Below are positions 1 through 7,414 of a stretch of 22,941 bases of DNA, piece by piece; position 1 is the first letter of the stretch, and each line of letters opens with the position of its first letter. A program made the translations under genes and the position numbers. A model generated the notes under the pieces. That model searched no databases and was not told the DNA's origin. It was given only the letters and a program-made list of their open reading frames with translations. Source of the stretch: a virus; IMG/VR virus record IMGVR_UViG_3300013093_000295, positions 1 to 22,941 of that record, one strand, 5' to 3'.

Positions 1-348
1 AAAGAAGACGAAGACGGCAATAAGACCAGTGAAGTAAATGGTATCCGTGCGGCATGTAAGATCATGAAAACACGTTATGCTAAACCTTTTGAGTCAGTGC
101 AAATTAAAATTCCTTATGAAACCGGAATGAACCCATATTCAGGTATGGTTGATATGTTAGAAAAACAAGGCATCCTTGTACAACAGGGCAACAGATTAAA
201 ATATGTTGACCCAACCTCCGGTGAAGAATTCTTATTCTACCGAAAAGAATGGAAAGATGATAAATTAGATATGATAATGAAAAATTATCATTTGAAACCT
301 TTAACAACTACAACCATTCAAGAGGAGACAGAAGAGAATGTTGAATGA
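1..348 (+). CDS. uvsX: UvsX RecA-like recombinase, C-terminal part
   Basis: The reading frame is open from the first base, so this is the last 115 residues of a gene that begins outside the window. The segment with RYAKPFESVQIKIPYETGMN followed by a short Lys/Asp-rich tail matches, from memory of the family, the C-terminal end of T4-like UvsX. UvsX is the phage RecA homologue: it coats single-stranded DNA and carries out strand invasion in recombination-dependent replication. The Walker motifs lie upstream and cannot be checked. UvsY, its mediator, follows two genes later, which supports the call. The internal ATG at 64 is not the true start, because coding continues upstream of it without a stop. 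Confidence 0.85.
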   Translation, partial: KEDEDGNKTSEVNGIRAACKIMKTRYAKPFESVQIKIPYETGMNPYSGMVDMLEKQGILVQQGNRLKYVDPTSGEEFLFYRKEWKDDKLDMIMKNYHLKPLTTTTIQEETEENVE

Positions 349-583
349 AACACAAATCGGTGATATCTGGTTACTATTTGCAGAATATATTGATAAAAAA
401 TCAATCGAAAGTGTAGCCGAACGTTATGTAGATTTATTAGCAGATTTTGGTGTGCCTGATAGATCATTTCAAGGTGCAACAGGTGTTGACAGCACTTTAG
501 ATCAAGCAATTGAATACTATCTTGACGAAGATATCGAAGATGAGGAAGAGGACAACTATAACGAAGAAGACGAGGATTATTAA
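338..583 (+). CDS. Small acidic conserved protein between UvsX and UvsY
   Basis: An 81-residue protein. The first 60 residues look like a helical globular domain (WLLFAEYIDKKSIESVAERY, then a segment ending in LDQAIEYYLDED). The last 20 residues are almost all Asp and Glu, ending DEDY. It overlaps the end of uvsX by 11 nt, and its stop overlaps the uvsY start (TAATG), so the three genes are probably translationally coupled. An AGGAG ribosome binding site lies at 323-327. Similar small acidic proteins between uvsX and uvsY are remembered from marine T4-like phages, but no function is known to me. The acidic tail could mimic DNA or bind a basic recombination protein; that is inference only. Confidence 0.75.
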   Translation: MLNETQIGDIWLLFAEYIDKKSIESVAERYVDLLADFGVPDRSFQGATGVDSTLDQAIEYYLDEDIEDEEEDNYNEEDEDY

Positions 584-1038
584 TGGGATGGTATTCTGAT
601 ATTGCTAAAGACATTTCTAACATTCCTAACGCTGTTTTATACTTCGAAGACGAGCTTGCAGAAGCTCGTAAAGAATGTAAACTCTCCGGTAATGTAGAAC
701 GTGCATCGGCTGCAATGCCGGGAATCGTTGAACAACGATTTAGCCAATTGCAAGAAATTGAAGCAATTTTAGAATATCTCAACATCGAATTACGCCGTCT
801 TAAGAGTAGTTTTTTTAGAAAATATCTTGAAAATTATCAACGTGCTCTTAGTAGTCGTGATTGCGAACGGTTTGTCGAAGGTGAAGCAGATGTTGTTGAT
901 ATGGAAAAAATTATCAACGAATTTGCCTTACTTAGAAACAAATGGTTGGCAGTAATTAAAGGACTTGACCAAAAACAGTGGCAAATTACAAACATTGTGA
1001 AGCTACGTGTTGCTGGTATGGAAGACGCAACCTTATAA
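583..1038 (+). CDS. uvsY: UvsY recombination mediator
   Basis: A 151-residue protein; T4 UvsY is 137 residues. UvsY is the mediator that loads UvsX onto single-stranded DNA covered by gp32, so it is needed for recombination-dependent replication and repair. Recognisable family segments are LRRLKSSFFRKYLENYQRAL, then SSRDCERFVEGEADVVDMEK, and LLRNKWLAVIKGLDQKQWQI followed by TNIVKLRVAGMEDATL at the C-terminus. The protein is highly charged and mostly helical. It starts inside the stop of the preceding gene (1-nt overlap) and is followed by a strong terminator, so uvsX, the small acidic gene and uvsY form one transcription unit. Assignment rests on these motifs and on the position next to uvsX. 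Confidence 0.9.
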   Translation: MGWYSDIAKDISNIPNAVLYFEDELAEARKECKLSGNVERASAAMPGIVEQRFSQLQEIEAILEYLNIELRRLKSSFFRKYLENYQRALSSRDCERFVEGEADVVDMEKIINEFALLRNKWLAVIKGLDQKQWQITNIVKLRVAGMEDATL

Positions 1039-1061
1039 TTAATTTGCTCAAAAGCAACACT

Positions 1062-1094
1062 ATAGGCCTTAAATAATATTGAGGCCTATTTTTA
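1062..1094 (+). terminator. Rho-independent terminator after uvsY
   Basis: A perfect 8-bp stem, ATAGGCCT (1062-1069) and AGGCCTAT (1082-1089), with a 12-nt AU-rich loop, is followed directly by a T-rich tract. It sits 24 nt after the uvsY stop and just before a new promoter, so it separates two transcription units. Confidence 0.85.
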
Positions 1095-1103
1095 TTAAAA
1101 AGG

Positions 1104-1132
1104 TTGCATTTTTAAAATTGTTAGTGTATACT
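1104..1132 (+). promoter_or_regulatory. Sigma70-type promoter for the UvsW block
   Basis: TTGCAT at 1104-1109 and TATACT at 1127-1132 are separated by 17 nt, the ideal spacing for the host vegetative RNA polymerase. The ATG of the next gene is at 1140, only 7 nt after the -10 box, so the transcript would begin at or within a base or two of the start codon. No ribosome binding site is present. This suggests early or middle expression from a leaderless message. Confidence 0.65.
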
Positions 1133-1139
1133 TACTGAT

Positions 1140-2336
1140 ATGATAACTGTTGATAATTTATTGTTAAATGTTGTAAACTCCACAACAACAAATTTAGAAG
1201 ATTTGGTATCGGCTAAAGATGCAAAAATACTTCGTAACCTTGCAACGACAATTAATTCTCATTATTTTGTCACTGAAAACCAAGGAAACCTAATAATTAA
1301 AATTTTTCGAGAAAATTACAAAAAAATAGTGAATTTTTCAGAAAATCTTGACCAATTATTATTGCACCCAACTTGGTCTAGAGACTTTAGACAAATTAGG
1401 CAGGTAAGAAAATTTTATATCGATAAACTTAATGATGATGTATTACACTTGATTGTAGAATTTACCTTTAATTCCGATATTCGTCGAATTTTGCAAGAAA
1501 TTACCAAAAAATGCAATACACTAGTATGCATAGAAAATGGAAGAAAATATACCGCGGCATTAACTGAAAAGAATATTGAAATTTTATCAGAGACATTAAC
1601 ACTCCTCAATTTCGAAATTGATGATCTTATAAAAACCCATTACAATACCATAAAATCTTGGTCAAAAACCGAGGTTGAAAACCAGTTTTTAATCACCAAC
1701 ATTGAACATAAGAATTTTCAAAAAGCAATAACAGAAGACTTAGGCATCGAAACTGCTATCGATCAGAACATCATTAATGATCGAAGTATGCGTTATCAGT
1801 ACCACCTGGAAAATCCTCGAAATTTTGGTGAAAATTTGGTCGAACAAATTGCCAACAGATCTAAACCACGAATATGGATTGATAAAAAACAACATACAAT
1901 GACAGAAGTCATAGCAAGCATCATCGAACTAAAAAGATTACCTTTATTGATTGTATTCGACACATTAGTCAATAACAAGTACCTAGAAAATCTCAAAATT
2001 TTGTCAAAATCCTTGGAAGAAAATGAGATTTTTGACGGCATTGGAGTTTACTTTAGATTGCCTAACGATGAGATGGGCAAACAATTTAATACTTTTATCG
2101 CAGAAAAATCATATAACTATCAACTATGCGATGATACTAATGTGGCATGTGTTATGAGCGGAAAATTACCCAAATTTTTCTTAAAAACTGCTTGGAAACC
2201 CATGAGTGTGATTGCCCTAGATAGTCGAATGGGTATGCGTCACGGTAAAACTGCTGTATACTCTAATTGTTGTGATTTAATTATCGAGTGGGCCGATGAA
2301 CCTTCTGCTATGGATATTAAAAAGATAATAAAATGA
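1140..2336 (+). CDS. Conserved unknown protein coupled to UvsW
   Basis: A 398-residue protein that I do not recognise. It looks soluble: Lys/Glu/Asn-rich, many predicted helices in the first 200 residues, then alternating hydrophobic strands (LPLLIVFDTL near residue 275, FDGIGVYFRL near 300). The C-terminal quarter holds a motif that looks functionally constrained, VIALDSRMGMRHGKTAVYSN, followed by CCDLIIEW and two adjacent cysteines. There is no signal peptide or membrane segment. Its last codons overlap the uvsW start by 4 nt (ATGA), so the two are translationally coupled and may act together. It starts right after a promoter with no leader. The GMRHGKT string resembles a P-loop but has the wrong spacing, so no ATPase call is made. 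Confidence 0.85.
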   Translation: MITVDNLLLNVVNSTTTNLEDLVSAKDAKILRNLATTINSHYFVTENQGNLIIKIFRENYKKIVNFSENLDQLLLHPTWSRDFRQIRQVRKFYIDKLNDDVLHLIVEFTFNSDIRRILQEITKKCNTLVCIENGRKYTAALTEKNIEILSETLTLLNFEIDDLIKTHYNTIKSWSKTEVENQFLITNIEHKNFQKAITEDLGIETAIDQNIINDRSMRYQYHLENPRNFGENLVEQIANRSKPRIWIDKKQHTMTEVIASIIELKRLPLLIVFDTLVNNKYLENLKILSKSLEENEIFDGIGVYFRLPNDEMGKQFNTFIAEKSYNYQLCDDTNVACVMSGKLPKFFLKTAWKPMSVIALDSRMGMRHGKTAVYSNCCDLIIEWADEPSAMDIKKIIK

Positions 2337-3802
2337 CTGTTAAACTAATAATTCAAGATGAAGTTAACATTAAATTTGAAGGCTTACAATTAGAAGCCCG
2401 TAAAAAACTGGCTAATACATTTAAGTACGAAGATCCTACTGCTCGTTATCGTCCTGCTTACAAATTGGGACGCTGGGATGGCAAAGTTAGCATGTTTGGG
2501 CTGGGTGGCAACGGCTATTTGAGCCAGCTAGAAAAGTGTCTTGGCATACTTGCTGACTTGGATATTGATATCGACGAACTAGAAGATTTACGTACGACTA
2601 GCAAAATTGAATTTGTAGAAGTCACAAATAATTACTGGGCTGACATGGGAAAAGTTTGGCCAGCTGGACATAGATTCGCTGGACAACCTATCGTATTACG
2701 CGATGACCAAGTTGAAGTTGTTAACCGCTTTTTCACCAATACACAAGCCCTACAAGAAGTAGCAACAGGTGCTGGTAAAACTATTATGACAGCAACATTG
2801 GCGCATTGTGCAGAAAAATATGGACGTACAATTACCATTGTTCCTAATAAAGATTTGGTTACACAAACTGAAGAAGATTTTAAAAACGTTGAATTAGATG
2901 TAGGCGTTTATTATGGCGATCGTAAGGATTTAGGTAAAACACACACTATTTGTACATGGCAAAGTCTTAATATTTTAGATAAGAAAAGCAAGAACTGGGA
3001 TGCAGATATCGCCTATACACTTGCTGAATTCTTAGATGGAGTTAAGACTGTTATCGTCGACGAAGTACACATGGCTAAAGCAGAAGTTCTTAAGAATTTA
3101 CTCACACAAAACCTGTGTAATGCTCCTATACGTTGGGGACTAACTGGTACAATTCCTAAAGATGAGTTTGAAAGCGAACCTATCTTTGCAAGTATCGGAC
3201 CAGTAGTAGGCGGAATCAAAGCACATCAACTACAAGAGATGGGTGTACTGAGTAATCTACATGTAAACATACTACAACTGCTGGATTTACCAGAGTTTAA
3301 GACTTATCAAGAAGAATTAAAGTATCTTGTTACTAACAAAGACAGGATGACATATTTTAGCAAACTAATATCAGGCATAGCAGATTCAGGCAATACATTA
3401 ATTCTAGTCAATAGAATTGATACAGGCAAATTATTAACAGAGATGATCGAAGGCGCTGTGTTTATTTCAGGCGAAGTTAAAGGCACTAAACGTGCAGAAG
3501 AATACAAAGAACATGCAACAAATGATAACAAGGTCACTGTGGCAACTTTTGGTGTAGCCGCTGTGGGTATTAATATCCCTCGTATTTTTAATCTAGTTCT
3601 TCTTGAGCCCGGAAAGAGCTTTGTCCGTGTTATACAGTCAATTGGACGAGGTATTAGAAAAGCTGAAGACAAAGACTTTGTACAAATCTGGGACATAACT
3701 TCAACTTGTAAATTTGCCAAGCGTCACCTCACTACGAGGAAGAAATTTTACAAGGATGCCAAATATCCGTTCACAATTGAAAAGATAGATTGGCAAAAAT
3801 AA
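2333..3802 (+). CDS. uvsW: UvsW superfamily 2 DNA helicase
   Basis: A 489-residue protein close to the length of T4 UvsW (about 500). UvsW is an SF2 helicase that unwinds branched DNA and R-loops and helps switch from origin-dependent to recombination-dependent replication. Motifs in order: an N-terminal substrate-recognition domain with LGRWDGKVSMF (residues 45-55); LRDDQ near 122; Walker A ATGAGKT (144-150); the DEVH box (243-246); motif III TGT (271-273); motif V around TFGVAAVGINIP (405-416); motif VI QSIGRGIRK (435-443) with the arginine finger. All catalytic motifs are intact, so an active ATPase is expected. The start overlaps the preceding unknown gene by 4 nt. Confidence 0.95.
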   Translation: MTVKLIIQDEVNIKFEGLQLEARKKLANTFKYEDPTARYRPAYKLGRWDGKVSMFGLGGNGYLSQLEKCLGILADLDIDIDELEDLRTTSKIEFVEVTNNYWADMGKVWPAGHRFAGQPIVLRDDQVEVVNRFFTNTQALQEVATGAGKTIMTATLAHCAEKYGRTITIVPNKDLVTQTEEDFKNVELDVGVYYGDRKDLGKTHTICTWQSLNILDKKSKNWDADIAYTLAEFLDGVKTVIVDEVHMAKAEVLKNLLTQNLCNAPIRWGLTGTIPKDEFESEPIFASIGPVVGGIKAHQLQEMGVLSNLHVNILQLLDLPEFKTYQEELKYLVTNKDRMTYFSKLISGIADSGNTLILVNRIDTGKLLTEMIEGAVFISGEVKGTKRAEEYKEHATNDNKVTVATFGVAAVGINIPRIFNLVLLEPGKSFVRVIQSIGRGIRKAEDKDFVQIWDITSTCKFAKRHLTTRKKFYKDAKYPFTIEKIDWQK

Positions 3803-3808
3803 GGAATT

Positions 3809-4315
3809 ATGCAGATATTAACATTAGACAATAAGACATTTTCATTAAACAATTTACCCGAGGAAGTTGACGAAAATACAAGATTTGCGGTACTAGATAA
3901 TAGTAATCCAAGCGAACCTGATTTCTTTTTTATGCCATTAATTTTTCTAGAAAGTTTTAATGCTCCGGCAATGGTATTGCGTATTGGCGACGATGAAATT
4001 GCTATGCCCATTGATTGGAGCATTGCTGTAGGAGATAGTACAAGCAGTTGCGATATAGAAATTTTACCTTTAACTAGTTTAAATGATAGAGGATTTGAAG
4101 CATTATGCTTTAATCCATTAAGTTCGTTTAGGGTAGAGTTTAAAAAGATTGAGATTGTAAATTTTTACAACGATGTTAAATGGTATTTTCCTAAAATGAA
4201 GAATGGACAGCTTTTAACAACACCTACAAGTTTTAATGACAAACCAAATTGTGTATTTTTTGTAAAAGAAATTAGCAAACAAAACGAAATTATACAACTT
4301 GATAAAATATTATAA
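3809..4315 (+). CDS. Conserved T4-like phage protein of unknown function
   Basis: A 168-residue soluble protein. Its centre holds blocks that look strongly conserved: PLIFLESFNAPAMVLRIGDD (about residues 43-62), then AMPIDWSIAVGD, LPLTSLNDRGFEALCFNPLS, and VKWYFPKMKNGQLLTTP. The C-terminal part CVFFVKEISKQNEI ends the domain. Similar proteins are remembered from marine T4-like phages near replication genes, always without a function. An AAGGA ribosome binding site overlaps the uvsW stop region, with 6 nt between the stop and this ATG. No membrane segment, signal peptide or catalytic motif is visible. A structural, regulatory or replication role is equally possible. Confidence 0.8.
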   Translation: MQILTLDNKTFSLNNLPEEVDENTRFAVLDNSNPSEPDFFFMPLIFLESFNAPAMVLRIGDDEIAMPIDWSIAVGDSTSSCDIEILPLTSLNDRGFEALCFNPLSSFRVEFKKIEIVNFYNDVKWYFPKMKNGQLLTTPTSFNDKPNCVFFVKEISKQNEIIQLDKIL

Positions 4316-4324
4316 GGAATTAAC

Positions 4325-4987
4325 ATGACATTCAGAGTAGCATATTTTCAACCACTAATCATAGCAATCGACCAAGTTCCTCCTGTAGAATTTAGTAGAA
4401 TATATGGGTTGGCTGAAGAATTACATAATCATCCAGAATTAAACGATAGTAAAAATCCAAATCTTAGTATAAGAGGAGGACAACAAATCCATGTGTATCC
4501 AAATGAATTAAACAAAGATGTAACTTGGTTAAAAACTTGGTTAGAAACTATTTGCCGAGGATACATGGACTTAGTGACACAACAATGTGGATCTCCTGAA
4601 ATGAACTTTTGCAAACCTATTATTACTAGTATTTGGACTATAAGGCAAACAGAAGGTCAATATCAAGAACTTCACAGTCATCCCGATGGCAGTCTTAGTG
4701 GCAATATCTATATCACTGCTCCCGAGTTTACAGAAGACAAAAAATCTAGTGACGGACAAATACAATTTGCATTTCCAAAGATAAAAGATATTGGTAAATT
4801 TATAATGAATGATACTTGGAAATATGACCCTACTCCAGGAACAGTAATATTATTCCCTAGCCATTTACCACATGCTGTTTACCCTTGGAAAGGTACTGGT
4901 ACTAGAACTGTCATGGCGTTTGACTGCAATCTTGTTCCAAAAACTGAAGAAGAGCTAAGGGCGGAGAGAAATTTTGGGCACCCTTAA
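4325..4987 (+). CDS. 2-oxoglutarate/Fe(II)-dependent oxygenase-like protein
   Basis: A 220-residue protein with the layout of the putative 2OG-Fe(II) oxygenase family common in marine phages (a double-stranded beta-helix fold). The metal site is readable: HSHPDGSLSGNIYI contains H119-P-D121 as the HxD pair, and LFPSHLPHAVYPW supplies the distal H183. R194 in GTRTVMAFD is the likely 2-oxoglutarate-binding arginine. H117 may also sit near the iron. These enzymes use O2 and 2-oxoglutarate to hydroxylate or demethylate a substrate; phage examples have been linked to nucleic acid or protein modification, but the substrate here is unknown. A good AAGGA site precedes the ATG. Its end overlaps the next gene by 14 nt. 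Confidence 0.8.
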   Translation: MTFRVAYFQPLIIAIDQVPPVEFSRIYGLAEELHNHPELNDSKNPNLSIRGGQQIHVYPNELNKDVTWLKTWLETICRGYMDLVTQQCGSPEMNFCKPIITSIWTIRQTEGQYQELHSHPDGSLSGNIYITAPEFTEDKKSSDGQIQFAFPKIKDIGKFIMNDTWKYDPTPGTVILFPSHLPHAVYPWKGTGTRTVMAFDCNLVPKTEEELRAERNFGHP

Positions 4988-5282
4988 ACCTGGAGCAAAT
5001 TATGTTTATGAAAGAGCAAATGGCGTGACTTATGCTAGAGAAGTTGGGTCCGATCCTAGTACACGCACCCCTATTGGTTATGAATACGATCCAGTCTCTG
5101 GTCATAAAATCGATTATGAAAATTATGATAGCAGAACTCCTGACGGCACACCGTTGCATGAACATTTGAAAGAAGCACAACTGTGGGGCAATATACGGCG
5201 AGAAGCAAAAACCAATATTACTTTACAAAAAGCTCTCGATCGTGCTATAATGATATACAAATTAAGTAAAGATAAACTATGA
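4974..5282 (+). CDS. Conserved small T4-like phage protein
   Basis: A 102-residue protein of unknown function. The N-terminal half, with KPGANYVYERANGVTYAREV, looks like a beta-rich domain. The C-terminal half is helical, with WGNIRREAKTNITLQKALDR followed by AIMIYKLSKDKL. Proteins with this arrangement are remembered from marine T4-like phages. The gene begins 14 nt inside the oxygenase gene in another frame, and its last 4 nt overlap the next start (ATGA), so translation is coupled on both sides. No catalytic motif is visible. Confidence 0.8.
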   Translation: MGTLKPGANYVYERANGVTYAREVGSDPSTRTPIGYEYDPVSGHKIDYENYDSRTPDGTPLHEHLKEAQLWGNIRREAKTNITLQKALDRAIMIYKLSKDKL

Positions 5283-5758
5283 GCGATAAAATTGAGCTAA
5301 AAGAGAAAATTGCATTTGTTGATTTAAATGTTCGTGCGGCTTGGGATGAAATGACTGAAGAACAACGCAAAGCTCTTAAAAATGAATTTTATATTCTTAA
5401 CAGGTATATCAGTAGTGCTCAAGGTCAAAAACGAGAAATACAAGAACATTTTGTATTAACAGTTAATGAGTATTTTAATAAAAATTGGTTTGAATTACAA
5501 AAAAATCATCCTAAATTAATGTGGCTTCTGTTATGTATGTGCAGTTATAACGGAGAAAAAACATTCTTTCATAACTGGCAAGGTCACAAAAAGAAAGATA
5601 GCAGTAGTAAGAAAATTAAATTTTTAGAAGAAATATACCCTGATAAAAAACTAGACGAATTAGAAGTATTAGCAACTATTAATACCGATAAAGAAATAAA
5701 AAATCTTGCTAGAAGTTTTGGAATGGACGAAGCAACCATTGCTAAAAAATTAAAATGA
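5279..5758 (+). CDS. Unknown helical protein, faintly like the clamp-loader small subunit gp62
   Basis: A 159-residue, charged and probably all-helical protein. The order of its conserved-looking elements (ILNRYIS near residue 40, VNEYFNKNW near 62, a hydrophobic LMWLLLCMC segment near 80, FFHNWQGHKKK near 96, then KFLEEIYP and a terminal helix pair) recalls the gp62 small clamp-loader subunit of cyanobacterial T4-like phages (NRxxS, then NE, then a basic W-containing stretch, then a C-terminal helical region). This is pattern memory, not an alignment. The large subunit gp44 and the clamp gp45 are not in the window, which weakens the idea. The segment LMWLLLCMC is too short and isolated to call a membrane protein. 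The gene overlaps both neighbours by 4 nt. Confidence 0.75.
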   Translation: MSDKIELKEKIAFVDLNVRAAWDEMTEEQRKALKNEFYILNRYISSAQGQKREIQEHFVLTVNEYFNKNWFELQKNHPKLMWLLLCMCSYNGEKTFFHNWQGHKKKDSSSKKIKFLEEIYPDKKLDELEVLATINTDKEIKNLARSFGMDEATIAKKLK

Positions 5759-6450
5759 TGAGTTTAGTAGTACAACCTTATATTTGCGGTCATTGTGGCA
5801 AAGGCTTCATGCAAGAGAAGACCTTATTTGTTCATGTATGCGAACAAAAGCGTCGTCACATGGCTCAAAAAGAAAAACATGTTGTACTAGCATTTGATAC
5901 ATTTCAAAGATTTTATAAACTAGCGCAACCAAATAGCAAACAAGAAAAAACATATGAAGAATTTTGTAAAAGTTCTTACTACAATGCATTTGTTAAGTTT
6001 GGTAGTTTTGTTAGCAATGTAAATCCTCTTTATCCAGAACAGTTCATGGACTGGATTGTACGATCAGGTGTTAAACTAGATCATTGGTGCAGAGACGAGC
6101 TTTACGAGCAATATGTTATCGATCTCATTAAACGAGAACCGGTCGAAGTAGCACTGGAGCGCAGTATTAGTCATATGTTAAGTTGGGGCAATGATAACAA
6201 TGCTCATTGGAATCATTATTTTCTTTATGTAAGTTTAAGTCGAGCATGTTACGATATTAAAGATGGAAAAATAAGTCCATGGCTTGTATTAAATTCAGCT
6301 AACGGTAAAACGTTATTACAAAAATTAAACGATGAGCAATTGACACATATACAGAATATCATCGATCCCCCGTTCTGGGTTGGAAAATTTAAAAAATTAT
6401 CAGAAGATGTAGAATTAGTTAAACAAGTTGTTAAAGAGTCAAATATATAA
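5755..6450 (+). CDS. Zinc-finger protein conserved in marine T4-like phages
   Basis: A 231-residue protein. An N-terminal C2H2-like zinc finger is plain: YICGHCGKGF (C11, C14) followed by LFVHVCEQKRRH with His and Cys ligands about 13 residues later. The rest is a helical domain with FYNAFVKFGSF-like packing, VRSGVKLDHWCRDELYEQYV and ISPWLVLNSANGKTLLQKLN. It ends in DPPFWVGKFKKL. Proteins with the same N-terminal finger and the same ISPW segment are remembered from cyanobacterial and marine T4-like phages, with no proven function; nucleic acid binding is the natural guess. ATGATG at the start gives two possible initiation codons, at 5755 and 5758. The stop overlaps the next ATG by 1 nt. Confidence 0.85.
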   Translation: MMSLVVQPYICGHCGKGFMQEKTLFVHVCEQKRRHMAQKEKHVVLAFDTFQRFYKLAQPNSKQEKTYEEFCKSSYYNAFVKFGSFVSNVNPLYPEQFMDWIVRSGVKLDHWCRDELYEQYVIDLIKREPVEVALERSISHMLSWGNDNNAHWNHYFLYVSLSRACYDIKDGKISPWLVLNSANGKTLLQKLNDEQLTHIQNIIDPPFWVGKFKKLSEDVELVKQVVKESNI

Positions 6451-7019
6451 TGCCAGATATTGATATAGATTTTGCAGATAGAACACATGCTTTGTCGATT
6501 TTAAAGCACATAGATGCACGACTAGACACTGACAAAAAACATAATACCGGAATATATTGTACCAGTATTCCTTATAATCCTGTCACAGGCATAAGCACAT
6601 TAAATTATAAAGATGCCGAAGATCGAGGATATTTTAAAATAGATTTTTTAAATGTCAGCGTATATGAAGGTGTTAAAAATAAAGAACATTTAACTAAATT
6701 GTTAGAAACAGAACCCTTATGGAATCTGTTGGAGCAAGATGATTTTACAAATTTATTATTTCATGTAAACGGCCACGGGTACTTGATGAGACAAATGAAA
6801 CCTACAAGTATAGAAGAATTAGCCATGTGCCTAGCATTGATTCGCCCGGCAAAAAAACATCTTATTGGCAAAGACTGGCAAGAAATTGAAATGTCAATTT
6901 GGGAGAAACCAGAGAACGGTGACTACTATTTTAAAAAGGCACATGCTATTGCCTATGCACATGTAATTGTTGTACAGATGAATCTTATTTGCGAAAATAT
7001 AAGTTACGGAGTTCATTAA
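6450..7019 (+). CDS. Miniature DnaE-like (C-family polymerase palm) protein
   Basis: A 189-residue protein that reads as a condensed version of the catalytic core of bacterial DNA polymerase III alpha (DnaE, about 1160 residues). It opens with MPDIDIDFADR, matching the PDxDxDF motif that carries two catalytic aspartates of DnaE (here D3 and D5). A block around STLNYKDAEDRGYFKIDFLN matches the segment before the third catalytic aspartate (here D65 in DFLN). Next come LLFHVNGHGYLMRQMKPTSI and EELAMCLALIRPA (about 103-134), parallel to the DnaE FQLES/KP.../LFRPGP region. FKKAHAIAYAHV (161-172) matches the DnaE FNKSHAAAYALV helix. The order is colinear, but about 80 residues between the first two motifs, the PHP domain and all C-terminal domains are missing. 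Function is unknown. Confidence 0.75.
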   Translation: MPDIDIDFADRTHALSILKHIDARLDTDKKHNTGIYCTSIPYNPVTGISTLNYKDAEDRGYFKIDFLNVSVYEGVKNKEHLTKLLETEPLWNLLEQDDFTNLLFHVNGHGYLMRQMKPTSIEELAMCLALIRPAKKHLIGKDWQEIEMSIWEKPENGDYYFKKAHAIAYAHVIVVQMNLICENISYGVH

Positions 7020-7390
7020 CGAGTTTTTCGAACTAGTTGTACACTTTTACGTTTTACACGTTTTAATGTAAGATTCATTAAATTGACAACAGGCCCAAGT
7101 ATTACTCGGGTATCTTTGCTGTTAAATGTTTTAATACAATAAGCAAACGGATGTATCTGATCTCTACAGAAAATATTAATTGGAAATTGACGATTCGATT
7201 CCCACCACCAAGTTTCGCCTATTTCTAAAAATACAGTTTTTTCTTCAGGAGTTTTTATTGCATTTAGATCATAAAAGCTGGTCACAAACTGGTCTTGATT
7301 AATTATAATACCAACATATTCGTTATCACCATAGTTAATAACACTAATAAAAGGTAAGTTTTGTTCGATATTGTCTCTTAGTTTTGCCAT
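7016..7390 (-). CDS. Conserved leftward T4-like phage protein
   Basis: A 124-residue soluble protein starting MAKLRDNIEQNLPFISVINY. Conserved-looking parts are NYGDNEYVGIIINQDQFVTS near the start, then a segment with ETWWWESNRQFPINIF in the middle, and a C-terminal stretch VILGPVVNLMNLTLKRVKRK that is strongly basic at the end. The WWWESNR and KRVKRK segments recall a family of small proteins in marine T4-like phages, with no known function; the basic tail could bind nucleic acid. I chose the ATG at 7390, because the longer version would begin with a TTG at 7429. It converges with the DnaE-like gene with a 3-nt stop overlap, and is divergent from the virion gene at 7415. Confidence 0.75.
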   Translation of the reverse strand: MAKLRDNIEQNLPFISVINYGDNEYVGIIINQDQFVTSFYDLNAIKTPEEKTVFLEIGETWWWESNRQFPINIFCRDQIHPFAYCIKTFNSKDTRVILGPVVNLMNLTLKRVKRKSVQLVRKTR

Positions 7391-7395
7391 AAATA
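7388..7395 (+). promoter_or_regulatory. T4-type late promoter for the 7415 virion gene
   Basis: CATAAATA matches the T4 late box TATAAATA in 7 of 8 positions. A start about 6 nt downstream gives a 13-15 nt leader that begins with an AAAGG ribosome binding site (7400-7404) before the ATG at 7415. The box covers the start codon of the leftward gene. Confidence 0.6.
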
Positions 7396-7414
7396 TAGTA
7401 AAGGTTTCTGCCAA

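Noticed and set aside
318-785. Leftward 155-residue ORF opposite uvsY and its neighbour
   Set aside because: It lies wholly opposite well-supported rightward genes, has no promoter or ribosome binding site, and its composition is typical of a shadow frame.
2220-2260. Walker A-like GMRHGKT in the 398-residue protein
   Set aside because: The spacing is G-x3-GKT rather than G-x4-GK(S/T), and no Walker B partner is visible.
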